From: G038396625 sp038396625
GTDB lineage: Bacteria > Bacillota > Clostridia > Peptostreptococcales > Thermotaleaceae
Direction of reading: 5' to 3'
DNA: 64,000 bases
Assembly: GCA_038396625.1 (NCBI GenBank)
Contig: CP121688.1
Coordinates: 3,038,001-3,102,000, forward strand
Within the stretch, counting starts at the first letter, position 1. Each line of letters starts with the position of its first letter. Below the pieces are notes generated by a model, which was given only the letters and a program-made list of their open reading frames with translations, was not told the origin of the DNA and ran no database searches. Below, piece after piece: positions 27,161-35,837 of this stretch. Made by a program: the position numbers and the translations under genes.

Positions 27161-28552
27161 TTATTCAATCACAATGACTGCACTTTTCCCTATTTCTATC
27201 CAATCATATAGAAATTTAGCATGACTGGTGTAATTGCGTACACATTTATGAGAACGAGGTGTTGTGCCGATTGTAAATAAATATTCTTTCATACCTGGAT
27301 CAACTCTTTTTCCATCAACAATTCTAAAATTTACAGGAACACCGTGAATATAAGCGCCACCTGTAAATCTAATGGCGTAGGGAGCATATCCATCGATTTC
27401 TTTTGTCACATCATCTAGATATAGAAATTTCGGTTTTGTCTCAATGGCCATATAGTAACCTAATGGGGTCTCCATTTTATACCTCGCATTTTCACCGGTT
27501 GTAGCAAAGGAGTAAGATATTAGCTTCCATTTTTCATCTACAAATTCAAATACGCCTTCGTTTTGATTTTTTCTGTCTACAACCACTGCTTTCTTAAGTT
27601 CTTCAATAGAACTTCTAAAAGATACATATCTTTTAGGCACCCAGTATTCCCCTTCAAAATTCAGGGTTTTTATTTTATAAAAATCACTGACTTCTTCTAA
27701 AACCGTCACTAAAACACCATCGGCAATATAACGAAATTCAGTTTGAGTATTCGGCTGTATATAAGCTGGTGCTGATTGATACCTTCTTTCCCCATAGATA
27801 TCATTGGCCTTTCCCTTGTATAAAGGTGCTCGTCCATTCCTATTCTTATAATTTGCAATATAAGCCGTTGTGTTCTTTTCTACTTCATTCTTCAATAAAT
27901 TTAAACTTTCCCACATTTTAGTAAATTGGAATTCCCTGGTCTCTCCTAGGGTGTTAAATATATAGCCGTATGCAATTTCCTCCCCTTCCTTCCAAAACAC
28001 CTTATACCAAAGATCACTATTATATTTGTCTATCTTTTGTCCTTTCACGGCTTCAACAAGGTTAATTTTTTCATACATAGAAGCTTTTCGTAGGATTTTC
28101 GATCTCGTTGTTGGCTCTTCTCTTATATTGATATGCTTTCCCAAAACTAAGAAATAATTGTAGCTGATTGGGTACTGATCATATCTGATATCACTGGTAA
28201 TTTCTAAAGGTAAAGCTACATTAAAGGTGTGGATTACAACGTAGGCTTCTTCCTTTTCCTCATTTTTTAAAGGCACATTTTCTTGGGACTCTTCTTCCAC
28301 TTCTTCTTGAGGAATCAAAACATCTTCTTCTGTGACATTTTCTTCTTTGGCTTTTTCTGTCAAGTCTTCATCTTCTTTTATATCTATCCCATTCACGTCT
28401 TCTTCCACGTCTTCTTTACGAGAAGTATCTCCTTCATTCGCCTCTATATCATCTTCTAAAACATTATCCGCTTTTGATATATTTTCTATACTGCATCCAG
28501 AAACGAATACTGTTAATATCATCAACAATACTAGCATATTTTTTTTAATCAT
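27161..28552 (-). CDS. L,D-transpeptidase (YkuD) lipoprotein with SH3-like region
   Basis: A 463-residue exported lipoprotein with lipobox VSGC (Cys20). A Glu/Asp-rich linker covers about 30-110. Next come one or two SH3-like segments (HINIREEPTTRSKILRKAS; EYWVPKRYVSF), and then a C-terminal YkuD domain with YIHGVPVNF and the active-site stretch TTPRSHKCVRN. YkuD enzymes make 3-3 peptidoglycan cross-links or attach proteins. The usual Gly between the His and Cys of SHGC is Lys here. It stands alone, ended by the hairpin at 27036. Confidence 0.88.
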   Translation of the reverse strand: MIKKNMLVLLMILTVFVSGCSIENISKADNVLEDDIEANEGDTSRKEDVEEDVNGIDIKEDEDLTEKAKEENVTEEDVLIPQEEVEEESQENVPLKNEEKEEAYVVIHTFNVALPLEITSDIRYDQYPISYNYFLVLGKHINIREEPTTRSKILRKASMYEKINLVEAVKGQKIDKYNSDLWYKVFWKEGEEIAYGYIFNTLGETREFQFTKMWESLNLLKNEVEKNTTAYIANYKNRNGRAPLYKGKANDIYGERRYQSAPAYIQPNTQTEFRYIADGVLVTVLEEVSDFYKIKTLNFEGEYWVPKRYVSFRSSIEELKKAVVVDRKNQNEGVFEFVDEKWKLISYSFATTGENARYKMETPLGYYMAIETKPKFLYLDDVTKEIDGYAPYAIRFTGGAYIHGVPVNFRIVDGKRVDPGMKEYLFTIGTTPRSHKCVRNYTSHAKFLYDWIEIGKSAVIVIE

Positions 28553-28920
28553 TTTCTCACCTCCACTTAGCTATATTCTAAAGTAAATGTTTTATCAATT
28601 GTTTACAAAGCGGTTAAAATGTGGGTAGCAATAATTAGCATCTATAGGATTTTATGGACTCATCCCTTTATTAATATGCCTATTCTAAAAATATATGCAT
28701 TACATCTATGTTAAAATTTCAATGTATCTTATGAATTATATGCATATATACCCTAAACCTTATTAAATAATACTAATCATATATTTCATGCCTTCATTCA
28801 AGTTTTTTTATTGCTTGGGAAATAAATAGTTTTTCTCAGCATTCACAATATATTTTTATACATTATTTCCCATATATTGATTTTGTTAATAAATGTAAAG
28901 TAATTATTTTTAAAAATCTG
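28553..28920. other. AT-rich intergenic region, divergent promoters
   Basis: A possible minus-strand promoter for the transpeptidase gene (TTGATA with a weak TATAGC 17 bp on) sits near its start. The rest is AT-rich with no reading frame or clear structure that I can see. Confidence 0.35.
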
Positions 28921-28949
28921 TTGACTTCTATTTCATCCCCATTTATAAT
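28921..28949 (+). promoter_or_regulatory. Sigma-A type promoter of the T-box transcript
   Basis: TTGACT (28921-28926) and TATAAT (28944-28949) with a 17-bp spacer, about 40 bp before the T-box stem I. Transcription would begin near 28956. Confidence 0.85.
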
Positions 28950-28989
28950 AAAAACATAATTCATAGTAAACATATAGGAATTATATGAT

Positions 28990-29250
28990 TAAACACTATG
29001 ATCAGGAGAAGTAAGAAGTATGAAACAGACAGAGAGAAGCTTCTTGGCTGAGAGAGCTTTATGCAGGACTATTTCTGAAATGCCCCTGTGAGTGTTAGGC
29101 TGAAATTAAGTAGGCTGTTACGGGTTCTCCCGTTATAGAGATAGGTATCGTTGTACCGAATAAGAGATGGGCATTTATGCCTAATCAGAGTGGAATCGCG
29201 GAAGTAACCTTCTGCCTCTGTAAAATAACAGAGGCAGAAGGTTTTTATTA
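28990..29250 (+). promoter_or_regulatory. T-box riboswitch, tRNA-Cys specific
   Basis: The leader has stem I closed by AAACACT/AGTGTT, an AGTA/GAA loop-E motif, and a specifier read as TGC (29081-29083, after GAAA). This register is fixed by AGAAGTA pairing with TATTTCT. The distal AGAGA/GGCTGAGAG elements are present. The T-box itself is AGAGTGGAATCGCGG (29187-29201), followed by a terminator. The variable base after TGG is A, which matches the U discriminator base of tRNA-Cys. Uncharged tRNA-Cys would prevent termination and switch on the downstream symporter gene. Confidence 0.93.
29206..29250 (+). terminator. T-box terminator hairpin
   Basis: AACCTTCTGCCTCTG (29206-29220) pairs perfectly with CAGAGGCAGAAGGTT (29229-29243), then TTTATTAT. 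The 5' arm follows and competes with the T-box antiterminator. Confidence 0.92.
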
Positions 29251-29326
29251 TATCTACACTCATGTATATACACTTGCGCGCAGTGCTATATGCATAACAA
29301 ATTACCATAATTTATAGAGGAGGAAT

Positions 29327-30637
29327 ATGATGAGTTTGTTTGTTTCTTTATTTTTATTAGCATTTTTATACTTTTTAAAAAAGAAAAAAGTAGGTTTTGG
29401 AAACAGAGTTTTAGCAGCAATGTTGTTGGGTATTGCAGTAGGTGCGATCTTTAAACAAGATGCACAAATCTTAGCCCCTATTGGACAGGTATTTGTGAAG
29501 CTTATTAAAATGCTTGTTATGCCACTTGTGACAGTTTCCATTATTTCTAGCATTACTTCGCTGGAGGATCCTACTCAGCTTAGAAAAATAGGCTTTAAAA
29601 CCATTGGTTTGTTTCTGTTTACAGCCGTAATCGCAAGTACAATTGGTATTATTGTAGGTAACGTACTAGATGTGGGCGCTGGTGTGCAATTTACTCAAGA
29701 TGTTACTTTTCAAGCAAGAGAAATACCCACAATCACTCAAGTTTTATTAGATTTGGTACCATCAAATCCAGTATCTGAAATGGCAAATGGAAAGATTTTA
29801 CCAGTCATTATCTTTGCTATGCTTATAGGGATTGCCATCACTATTGAAGGTGAAAGAAAACCTGAGCTGATGAAACCTATCAAAGATTTCATCACTGCTT
29901 TTGCACAAGTTATGTTCCGAATAACAAAAATAGTGCTTAGATTAACACCTTATGGTGTATTTGGTTTGATGGGAACTGTGTCTGCTCAATACGGACTTGC
30001 TACCCTGCTTCCCCTTGGAAAAGTAGTATTGGCTGTTTATCTCGCTGCCATCTTGCATGTTGTACTAACCTATGGAAGTTTATTAACCTTTGTTGCAAAA
30101 GTAAATCCCATACGCTTTTTCAAAAGAGTCTATCCTGCCCAGGTAGTCGCCTTCACAACAAGAAGCAGCTATGGTACTTTGCCAGTGACCTTAAAGACAT
30201 TAACCAATCGTGTAAAAATTTCTGAAAGAATTGCTAGTTTTGTAGCTCCCCTAGGTGCTACCATTAATATGGACGGCTGCGGTGGATTATATCCTGCGAT
30301 TGTAGCCATTTTCGTAGCAAGAGTATTTAATATCGAGCTTACAATGAGTCACTATATTATGTTGGTTGCTACTGCTACTTTAGCTTCTGTAGGGACAGCG
30401 GGCGTTCCTGGTACTGCTTCTATCATGTCCACTGTAGTACTCACAGGCCTAGGTCTTCCGATTGAAGGATTGGCAATGGTACTTGGCATCGATGCTGTAC
30501 TGGATATGGCAAGAACCTGGGTAAATGTTACAGGAGACACTGTAGTATCCCTTGTGGTTGCCAACGCTGAAAATGAATTTGACAGAGAAGGATTTCATCA
30601 AGATCATGTAGATGAATTAGAACTAAACGCATTATAA
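29327..30637 (+). CDS. tcyP: DAACS family symporter, probably L-cystine/cysteine (TcyP-like)
   Basis: A 436-residue dicarboxylate/amino acid:cation symporter. Features are MLVMPLVTVSIISSI, the Ser-rich hairpin TRSSYGTLPVT, ATINMDGCGGLYPAI and VLGIDAVLDMARTWVNVTGD near the C-terminus. The family moves glutamate, aspartate, C4-dicarboxylates or cystine with Na+ or H+. The upstream T-box with a Cys specifier shows that the cell switches this gene on when cysteine is short, so cystine is the best substrate guess. GAGGAGGAAT precedes ATG ATG. Confidence 0.88.
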   Translation: MMSLFVSLFLLAFLYFLKKKKVGFGNRVLAAMLLGIAVGAIFKQDAQILAPIGQVFVKLIKMLVMPLVTVSIISSITSLEDPTQLRKIGFKTIGLFLFTAVIASTIGIIVGNVLDVGAGVQFTQDVTFQAREIPTITQVLLDLVPSNPVSEMANGKILPVIIFAMLIGIAITIEGERKPELMKPIKDFITAFAQVMFRITKIVLRLTPYGVFGLMGTVSAQYGLATLLPLGKVVLAVYLAAILHVVLTYGSLLTFVAKVNPIRFFKRVYPAQVVAFTTRSSYGTLPVTLKTLTNRVKISERIASFVAPLGATINMDGCGGLYPAIVAIFVARVFNIELTMSHYIMLVATATLASVGTAGVPGTASIMSTVVLTGLGLPIEGLAMVLGIDAVLDMARTWVNVTGDTVVSLVVANAENEFDREGFHQDHVDELELNAL

Positions 30638-30693
30638 ACAAAAATCTTTTTAGAAATTGTGAATTAAACCATTTAAAGCAGTTAAAAATAAAA

Positions 30694-30731
30694 CACCCCC
30701 TATTACAGCACCATAGCTGTAATAGGGGGTG
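30694..30731. terminator. Strong hairpin between convergent genes
   Basis: CACCCCCTATTACAGC (30694-30709) pairs perfectly with GCTGTAATAGGGGGTG (30716-30731). T-rich sequence follows on the minus side. It closes tcyP and the small minus-strand operon. Confidence 0.8.
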
Positions 30732-30762
30732 TAAACATAACAGTCAAAAGTGGTTACACCTA

Positions 30763-31116
30763 CTATTTTTTCAAATATCTTGTAAAACATTTATTACAAA
30801 CAACCTCATAACTATATTCTTTGATGTTTTTTTCAACAATAGAAAATAGAGGTGCTCCATCAATTGCACAGCATAATCTATTTTTATTTAATACTAAATC
30901 TTCTTCACTGCTTAAATCTGACACTAACATTTTACCTAGTTCAAAACTCCCTTTACTTCCACAATTACATATAAAACTAAATCTAAAATAGAGATATGTA
31001 GTATAACATAAATAACCAACCGTTTTATTGCAATTATTACAATACATCCAGCTTCCATAACTTTTTAGAAGGCGGCCATTAATAATTTTTTTGTGTATTT
31101 CCTTTCTTGTTTTCAT
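30763..31116 (-). CDS. Cys-rich hypothetical protein
   Basis: A 117-residue basic protein I do not recognise. It has ten cysteines, with CNNC (about residues 26-29), CNCG, CC and CNKC, as in double zinc-ribbon proteins. There is no signal peptide or membrane segment. It starts 9 bp after the small membrane protein gene and is in one operon with it. Zinc binding and perhaps nucleic acid or protein contact are inferred from the Cys pairs only. Confidence 0.55.
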   Translation of the reverse strand: MKTRKEIHKKIINGRLLKSYGSWMYCNNCNKTVGYLCYTTYLYFRFSFICNCGSKGSFELGKMLVSDLSSEEDLVLNKNRLCCAIDGAPLFSIVEKNIKEYSYEVVCNKCFTRYLKK

Positions 31117-31125
31117 GATTTTTAC

Positions 31126-31446
31126 CTATATCCCAATGGATTGTCCAATTAAGCCAACTAAACTGCCTAGAAATGCAGACATCACTAATATAATTGGTGC
31201 TGATTTTCTATCTTCTTTCATTACTAAAATAATGATTGGTAACGCGAGAAAAACTGAAATCACTAGTCCATTTAGCCAGCTCTCTAGCCCAAAAATATTT
31301 GTATTCGTAATCATAATACCTAGTACCACCCACTGAACAAATGCAGACATAATAGAATACTTATCTAATTTCTGTAAAATCATAGGAGTGATATCAATAA
31401 TCCCTGCGCCTACACCTAAAATAATAGAGAATAGCACTTCCCTCAT
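31126..31446 (-). CDS. Small integral membrane protein, unknown
   Basis: A 106-residue protein with three or four membrane helices (IILGVGAGIIDITP; AFVQWVVLGIMITNTNIFG; LVISVFLALPIIILVMK; MSAFLGSLVGLIGQSIGI) and a short charged loop KEDRK. Its ribosome site AAGGAGG is strong. It pairs with the Cys-rich protein at 30763. No family recognised. Confidence 0.65.
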   Translation of the reverse strand: MREVLFSIILGVGAGIIDITPMILQKLDKYSIMSAFVQWVVLGIMITNTNIFGLESWLNGLVISVFLALPIIILVMKEDRKSAPIILVMSAFLGSLVGLIGQSIGI

Positions 31447-31766
31447 TATAATCCTCCTTATCCATTAATGTATTTTTTGTAGAAATTATGTTCTTATATA
31501 TTCCATTACACACATACTATATTATTCAATAAACTCTGCTTTTTTCCTTGTAGATAATTTACTTTATCCATATTTTATTTGTTTAATATTTGTACTACCA
31601 TTCTATGGTTTTCTCTTCTAAATTACCGCTCTTTTATTCATTTCACTTTAAAAAATGCAATCGATATTTTATCAAACTCTACTTTTCATTTAACTATTAT
31701 GAGAGGTTAAATTTGAAAATATTTTATCATTTATTATGATTTTTGTAATTTATTTTACAAATTCCA
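31447..31766. other. AT-rich intergenic region before rpiR operon
   Basis: Very AT-rich with no reading frame. It holds the promoter of the small membrane protein gene on the minus strand. No structure seen apart from the promoter block that follows. Confidence 0.3.
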
Positions 31767-31882
31767 TTGACAAATTTGTCGAATTTTAATAAACTTATTA
31801 CAAGAATAATTTACAGAAAATTTTATATACAGAAAATATTTATTTAAAAATAATGTTAAATGAAAATAATTTTACAGAATAA
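31767..31882 (+). promoter_or_regulatory. RpiR operon promoter with palindrome and direct repeats
   Basis: TTGACA (31767-31772) and TAAACT (31790-31795) with 17 bp between them. The perfect palindrome GACAAATTTGTC (31769-31780) lies over the -35. Downstream, TACAGAAAAT occurs at 31812 and 31828 (16 bp apart) and TACAGAATAA at 31873. These are candidate sites for the RpiR protein encoded just below. Confidence 0.5.
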
Positions 31883-31896
31883 TAAAGGAGAAGATT

Positions 31897-32742
31897 ATGG
31901 AAAAAAACATTTTTTATTTGATTGATGAAAAATATAATACTTTGTCAAAAACTTTTAAAATTATAGCAGATTTTGTGAAGGATAATTATTCCATCATCCC
32001 TTTTCTATCCATCAAAGAAATGAAGGAAAAAATTGGGGTTAGCACTGCTAGTATCACTAGGTTTGCTCAAGAAATGGGCTTTAATGGTTATCCTACTTTT
32101 CAAAAAGAAGTACAAAAAATTGTAGAAAAAGAAATGGTTCCTATGAGAGAGGTGAAAAATTTCATCGCTAATTCTAACGATGATGAGAATATTTTACAAA
32201 AAACGATAGACTCAAATATTAAGATTTTACAAGCAACATACTCTGATGAATTACATGCATCTTTCAAAAAAGCTATCGATCTCATCAAGGGAGGCAGAAA
32301 AATTTATATTATTGGTTCCAGGTCTTCTTATACTGTTGCCTATTATTTAAGTTTTATGCTAAAGGGATTTATGGAAAATATTGAATTATTAAGTGCAGGT
32401 ACAGGAGATATCTATCCAAAATTAGCTTATATTAAGCCAGATGATGTATTGATTGGGGTAAGCTTTGCACAATATACGAAGTTTACTTGTCAAATTGCAG
32501 AATTTTTCCATAAAAAAGGAAACAAAGTCATTGCTATTACAGACAGCTATTCTTCACCCTTATCCATTAAAGCAGACGTCACATTGATCTCAAAGAATAG
32601 TTCAGATACTTTTTCCTTTGTCTCTGCAATGACAATTATGAATGCGTTGATTGTAAGTTTAGGTAAGACAAATAAGGATGAAACACTACGTAGATTAAAG
32701 GAACAAGAAAGAATTGCCATTGAAAATGGGGTTTATGCTTAA
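31897..32742 (+). CDS. MurR/RpiR family transcriptional regulator
   Basis: A 281-residue regulator. The N-terminal HTH_6 domain (residues about 1-80) has IKEMKEKIGVSTASITRFAQ and MGFNGYPTFQKEV. The C-terminal SIS sugar-isomerase domain (about 115-250) has KIYIIGSRSSYTVAYYL and GVSFAQYTKFTCQIA. SIS domains bind phosphosugars or, in MurR, MurNAc-6-phosphate. It heads an operon of peptide and amide hydrolases and so likely controls it. AAAGGAG precedes the ATG. The true ligand is unknown. Confidence 0.92.
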   Translation: MEKNIFYLIDEKYNTLSKTFKIIADFVKDNYSIIPFLSIKEMKEKIGVSTASITRFAQEMGFNGYPTFQKEVQKIVEKEMVPMREVKNFIANSNDDENILQKTIDSNIKILQATYSDELHASFKKAIDLIKGGRKIYIIGSRSSYTVAYYLSFMLKGFMENIELLSAGTGDIYPKLAYIKPDDVLIGVSFAQYTKFTCQIAEFFHKKGNKVIAITDSYSSPLSIKADVTLISKNSSDTFSFVSAMTIMNALIVSLGKTNKDETLRRLKEQERIAIENGVYA

Positions 32743-32753
32743 TATAAATTGCT

Positions 32754-32806
32754 GAAACAAGGTTGCCGAGAGAGAGGTGAAAAAATTTTTAAATAAACTT
32801 TGTTTC
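32754..32806 (+). repeat. Inverted repeat between rpiR gene and transporter
   Basis: GAAACAAGGTT (32754-32764) pairs with AACTTTGTTTC (32796-32806) over 11 bp with one G-U wobble, closing a 31-nt loop. It may be an operator or an RNA hairpin before the transporter ribosome site. Confidence 0.4.
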
Positions 32807-32834
32807 AAATAAATCATATAAGGGGGTTATTACA

Positions 32835-34139
32835 ATGATTTTTGGCTTACCTGCCATATTAGGTTTTTTACCTTTACTTGTTTACATTCTACTATCTTTT
32901 AAGGGCAAAGATATGTTGATGGTTGTTATGCTGTGTGTTATACTCGGTGCTATTTTAACAGGTCAAACACCTATTACCTTTGGTGTCGCCTTACAGCAAG
33001 CACTGGGCTCCTTCTTAGGATTAATAGGTTTTATTATCTTAATGGGTGCAGGACTTGGGGAAGTATTAAGTGAAACAAAAGTAGCACAAAATATTGTACA
33101 TGTTGTTGTAACCAAAACAGGCGTAAAAACAAAAAAACAAGCTATGATTGCTACAATGGCGTCATCTATTTTACTTGTTGGCTTATTGGGTTCTATGGCT
33201 GGTTCTAATGCTATATTAGCTCCTATTATCATTCCAATCGTTGCCAGCTTTGGTATCACACCAAATACGCTAGGTGTACTATTACACGGAGCTGGTGCCA
33301 CAGGATTATTCCTTGGCCCCTTTGTGCCACCAGTTGTTACCACTATGGGTCTTACCAATATCACCTATGGATCCTATTTATTAAATGTAGGATTGCCTAT
33401 CTCTGTATTAATTTGGATTTCTACATATTTTATTGCTCAAAGAACACAAAAAAAATACGAGGGCGTCGTATCTTATTCCAAAGAAGATATTATCGATACA
33501 AAAGAATTCACTGTTACACCACAAATCAAAAAAGCTACCACTTTCTTTGCTTTGTCTATGGCAGCTTTAATTACTTATGGTATTGTTGCAAAAGCTGGAG
33601 CAGCTTATGCACTGACAGTCATGTTTATTGTTGCATTTGTAACTGGATGGGCTGCAGGTTTAAGTGCCACGGAGGTTCTTAAAATCTTAATTAAGGGTAG
33701 TGCACGAATGTACTGGTTATTCTTATTGTTTGTTTTATATGATCCATTCTTGAAATTTGTTACTGAGTCTGGAGCCTTTGATGCTCTTGCAGGATATCTT
33801 AAGCCCCTTATCGACGCAAGTGGAGAAGCAGGTTTTATGATTATTAGTACCCTTGTTGGTGTCTTTGGAGTATCTGGTGCAGCAGTAGCACAAGAAAAAG
33901 TTTTATACGACTTATTTTTACCTATTGTGCAAGACCTAAATATTCCTATGCATCTATGGGCACTCGTATTGTTAGTAGGTTCTCAGATCACTTTCTTTGC
34001 TTATCCTACGGGTGACATGCTTGGACAAATGGGTTTAGCCAGATCTAACGACTTAAAAAGCCTCATTAAAAACGGTTTATTAATCACGACACTTACCTGT
34101 TTATTCGTTGCTATTAGGGCATTAACGTATAATTTCTAA
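32835..34139 (+). CDS. Ion-transporter superfamily permease
   Basis: A 434-residue protein with about 11-12 membrane helices. It includes LLGSMAGSNAILAPIIIPIVASFGI, HGAGATGLFLGPFVPPVVTT and VGVFGVSGAAVAQEKV. The two related halves with small-residue-rich re-entrant stretches fit the IT superfamily (GntP/NhaC/DctM-like carriers of organic anions). Being the first structural gene after an RpiR regulator and followed by amidohydrolases, it probably imports their substrate, a small peptide or acyl amino acid. The exact family and substrate are uncertain. Confidence 0.75.
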   Translation: MIFGLPAILGFLPLLVYILLSFKGKDMLMVVMLCVILGAILTGQTPITFGVALQQALGSFLGLIGFIILMGAGLGEVLSETKVAQNIVHVVVTKTGVKTKKQAMIATMASSILLVGLLGSMAGSNAILAPIIIPIVASFGITPNTLGVLLHGAGATGLFLGPFVPPVVTTMGLTNITYGSYLLNVGLPISVLIWISTYFIAQRTQKKYEGVVSYSKEDIIDTKEFTVTPQIKKATTFFALSMAALITYGIVAKAGAAYALTVMFIVAFVTGWAAGLSATEVLKILIKGSARMYWLFLLFVLYDPFLKFVTESGAFDALAGYLKPLIDASGEAGFMIISTLVGVFGVSGAAVAQEKVLYDLFLPIVQDLNIPMHLWALVLLVGSQITFFAYPTGDMLGQMGLARSNDLKSLIKNGLLITTLTCLFVAIRALTYNF

Positions 34140-34150
34140 TAACAAAAATA

Positions 34151-34185
34151 AATCTCAACTTTTATACTTAATAAAAGTTGAGATT
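34151..34185 (+). terminator. Intra-operon hairpin terminator/attenuator
   Basis: AATCTCAACTTTTAT (34151-34165) pairs perfectly with ATAAAAGTTGAGATT (34171-34185), followed by CCATTTTCTT. It would reduce expression of the hydrolase genes relative to the transporter. Confidence 0.7.
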
Positions 34186-34218
34186 CCATTTTCTTAAAAA
34201 CTCTATGGAGGGATAAAA

Positions 34219-35067
34219 ATGTCATTTAAGGTATCTTCTATTCAATTGGATATTATTTATAAAAACCCACAAAAGAACAGAGAAAAAGTAAGTAATCTCA
34301 TTGAAGAGGCAATCAAAGAGCATCCAGATATGATCGTGCTTCCTGAAACCTGGACTACTGGATACTCTGAAGAAATTTTTCATAATATAGATGCCTATGG
34401 AGAACCGCAAGATGGAGAGAGTATTACAATGCTAAGAGCATTAGCAAAAAAACATAATGTATGGATTGTATCGGGTACTATCGTAGAGAAAGATGATGTG
34501 GGTACATATAATACAGTATTTCTGATCGATCGAATGGGCAATATTGTTGGCAAATATAGAAAAATGCATCTATATAGTGCTATGGATGAAGATATAGCTT
34601 TCAAAAATGGGCTTGATATGCCAGTGTTTAATACAGAATTTGGAAAAATTGCACTTATGACTTGTTATGACATTCGATTTGTAGAACTATCTAGAACGTA
34701 TGCACTAAGGGGAGCAGATGCAATTATTGTTGTATCAAACTTTCCAAATCCTAAGGTAAATCACTGGAGATTGTTGCTTCAAGCAAGAGCCATTGAAAAT
34801 CAATTGTATATTATTGCATGTAACCGCGTAGGCGCAGCAGATAAAAGTACTTATTTTGGGCATTCATTAATTATTGACCCTTGGGGAGAAATCATTAATG
34901 AAGGAAGTGGTCAAGAGATTGTACTTTCAGGTGAAATCGATTTTGAGAGAGTAAATGAAGTACGTAAAATAATACCCATGTACTATGATCGTCAGCCCCA
35001 GAGCTATCCAGACGATATTTTAAAGCCGCTCAACAAGGAGGATACATTATGCTCAAAAGCACGATAA
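34219..35067 (+). CDS. Carbon-nitrogen hydrolase (nitrilase superfamily)
   Basis: A 282-residue amidase of the nitrilase fold. The catalytic triad is visible: Glu43 in VLPETWTTGYSEE, Lys in GKYRKMHLY (about residue 115) and Cys in MTCYDIRFVEL (about 150). The omega-amidase/Nit2-like group is the nearest by motif. It would hydrolyse an amide of a small amino-acid-like substrate. Strong GGAGGG site. The 3' end overlaps the next gene by 19 bp. Confidence 0.9.
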   Translation: MSFKVSSIQLDIIYKNPQKNREKVSNLIEEAIKEHPDMIVLPETWTTGYSEEIFHNIDAYGEPQDGESITMLRALAKKHNVWIVSGTIVEKDDVGTYNTVFLIDRMGNIVGKYRKMHLYSAMDEDIAFKNGLDMPVFNTEFGKIALMTCYDIRFVELSRTYALRGADAIIVVSNFPNPKVNHWRLLLQARAIENQLYIIACNRVGAADKSTYFGHSLIIDPWGEIINEGSGQEIVLSGEIDFERVNEVRKIIPMYYDRQPQSYPDDILKPLNKEDTLCSKAR

Positions 35068-35819
35068 AAAACTTGATAGATAGCCTTAATGGAGATGCAG
35101 GTGTAATCGTTAAACATATGAAAACAGGTGAGTCTGTTCTGTTTAATGAAAATATGGTATTCCCTTCCGCAAGTGTTATAAAGCTTCCTATTTTATGGGA
35201 ATTATTCAAAACAATTGACGCAAAACAAATTGCTTTAGAAGATCTCATCATCTTACAAGAAAGTCATAAAGTTGGGGGATTTGGCGTTTTAAAAGAACTA
35301 CATAGTGGACTAAATTTATCTATAAAGGATCTTGCTACTTTAATGATCATATTAAGCGATAATGTAGCTACCAATATGTTGATTGATTTATTAGACATGA
35401 AAAACATTAATCAATCAAGTAAAGAGATAGGTATGACAGCTACCACCCTACAAAGAAAGATGATGGATGCAGATGCCAAGAAGGAAGGACTTGATAATTT
35501 TACTTCTCCTATTGATGTTCTCTGTATTTTAGAAAACTTCTTAAACTCAGAATCATTGACGAAAGAAAGCAAAATCGAAATAATAAATATTCTAAAAAAA
35601 CAACAGTGTAATAATAAACTGCCTGTTTTAATAGATAACAATATAGCATTTGCCCACAAAACTGGGGATTTGCCGGGTGTTGAACATGATACAGGAATCT
35701 TATTTTTAGAGAATGGACCTATTGTTATTGTAGTACTAACTAAAAATTTAAAAGATAACGCTGAAGGAATCAAGTTTAATAATGAAATCGGTAAAGTTGT
35801 TTATAACTATTTTAAATAA
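35049..35819 (+). CDS. Beta-lactamase-fold serine hydrolase without signal peptide
   Basis: A 256-residue class A beta-lactamase-like protein with all three active-site boxes: SVIK (Ser-x-x-Lys, about residue 42), SDN (about 107) and KTG (about 204). Unlike true beta-lactamases there is no signal peptide or lipobox, so it should be cytoplasmic. Its gene is translationally coupled to the nitrilase gene. This context suggests a peptidase, esterase or amidase on an imported D- or L-amino acid compound, not drug resistance. AAGGAGG before the ATG. Confidence 0.82.
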   Translation: MLKSTIKNLIDSLNGDAGVIVKHMKTGESVLFNENMVFPSASVIKLPILWELFKTIDAKQIALEDLIILQESHKVGGFGVLKELHSGLNLSIKDLATLMIILSDNVATNMLIDLLDMKNINQSSKEIGMTATTLQRKMMDADAKKEGLDNFTSPIDVLCILENFLNSESLTKESKIEIINILKKQQCNNKLPVLIDNNIAFAHKTGDLPGVEHDTGILFLENGPIVIVVLTKNLKDNAEGIKFNNEIGKVVYNYFK

Positions 35820-35837
35820 ACAAGGATGGTGACAGCA

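Noticed and set aside
29327..30637. Calling the symporter a glutamate/dicarboxylate carrier by family name
   Set aside because: The cysteine-specific T-box argues for cystine or cysteine as substrate.
35049..35819. Antibiotic-resistance beta-lactamase
   Set aside because: No export signal and embedded in a cytosolic catabolic operon.
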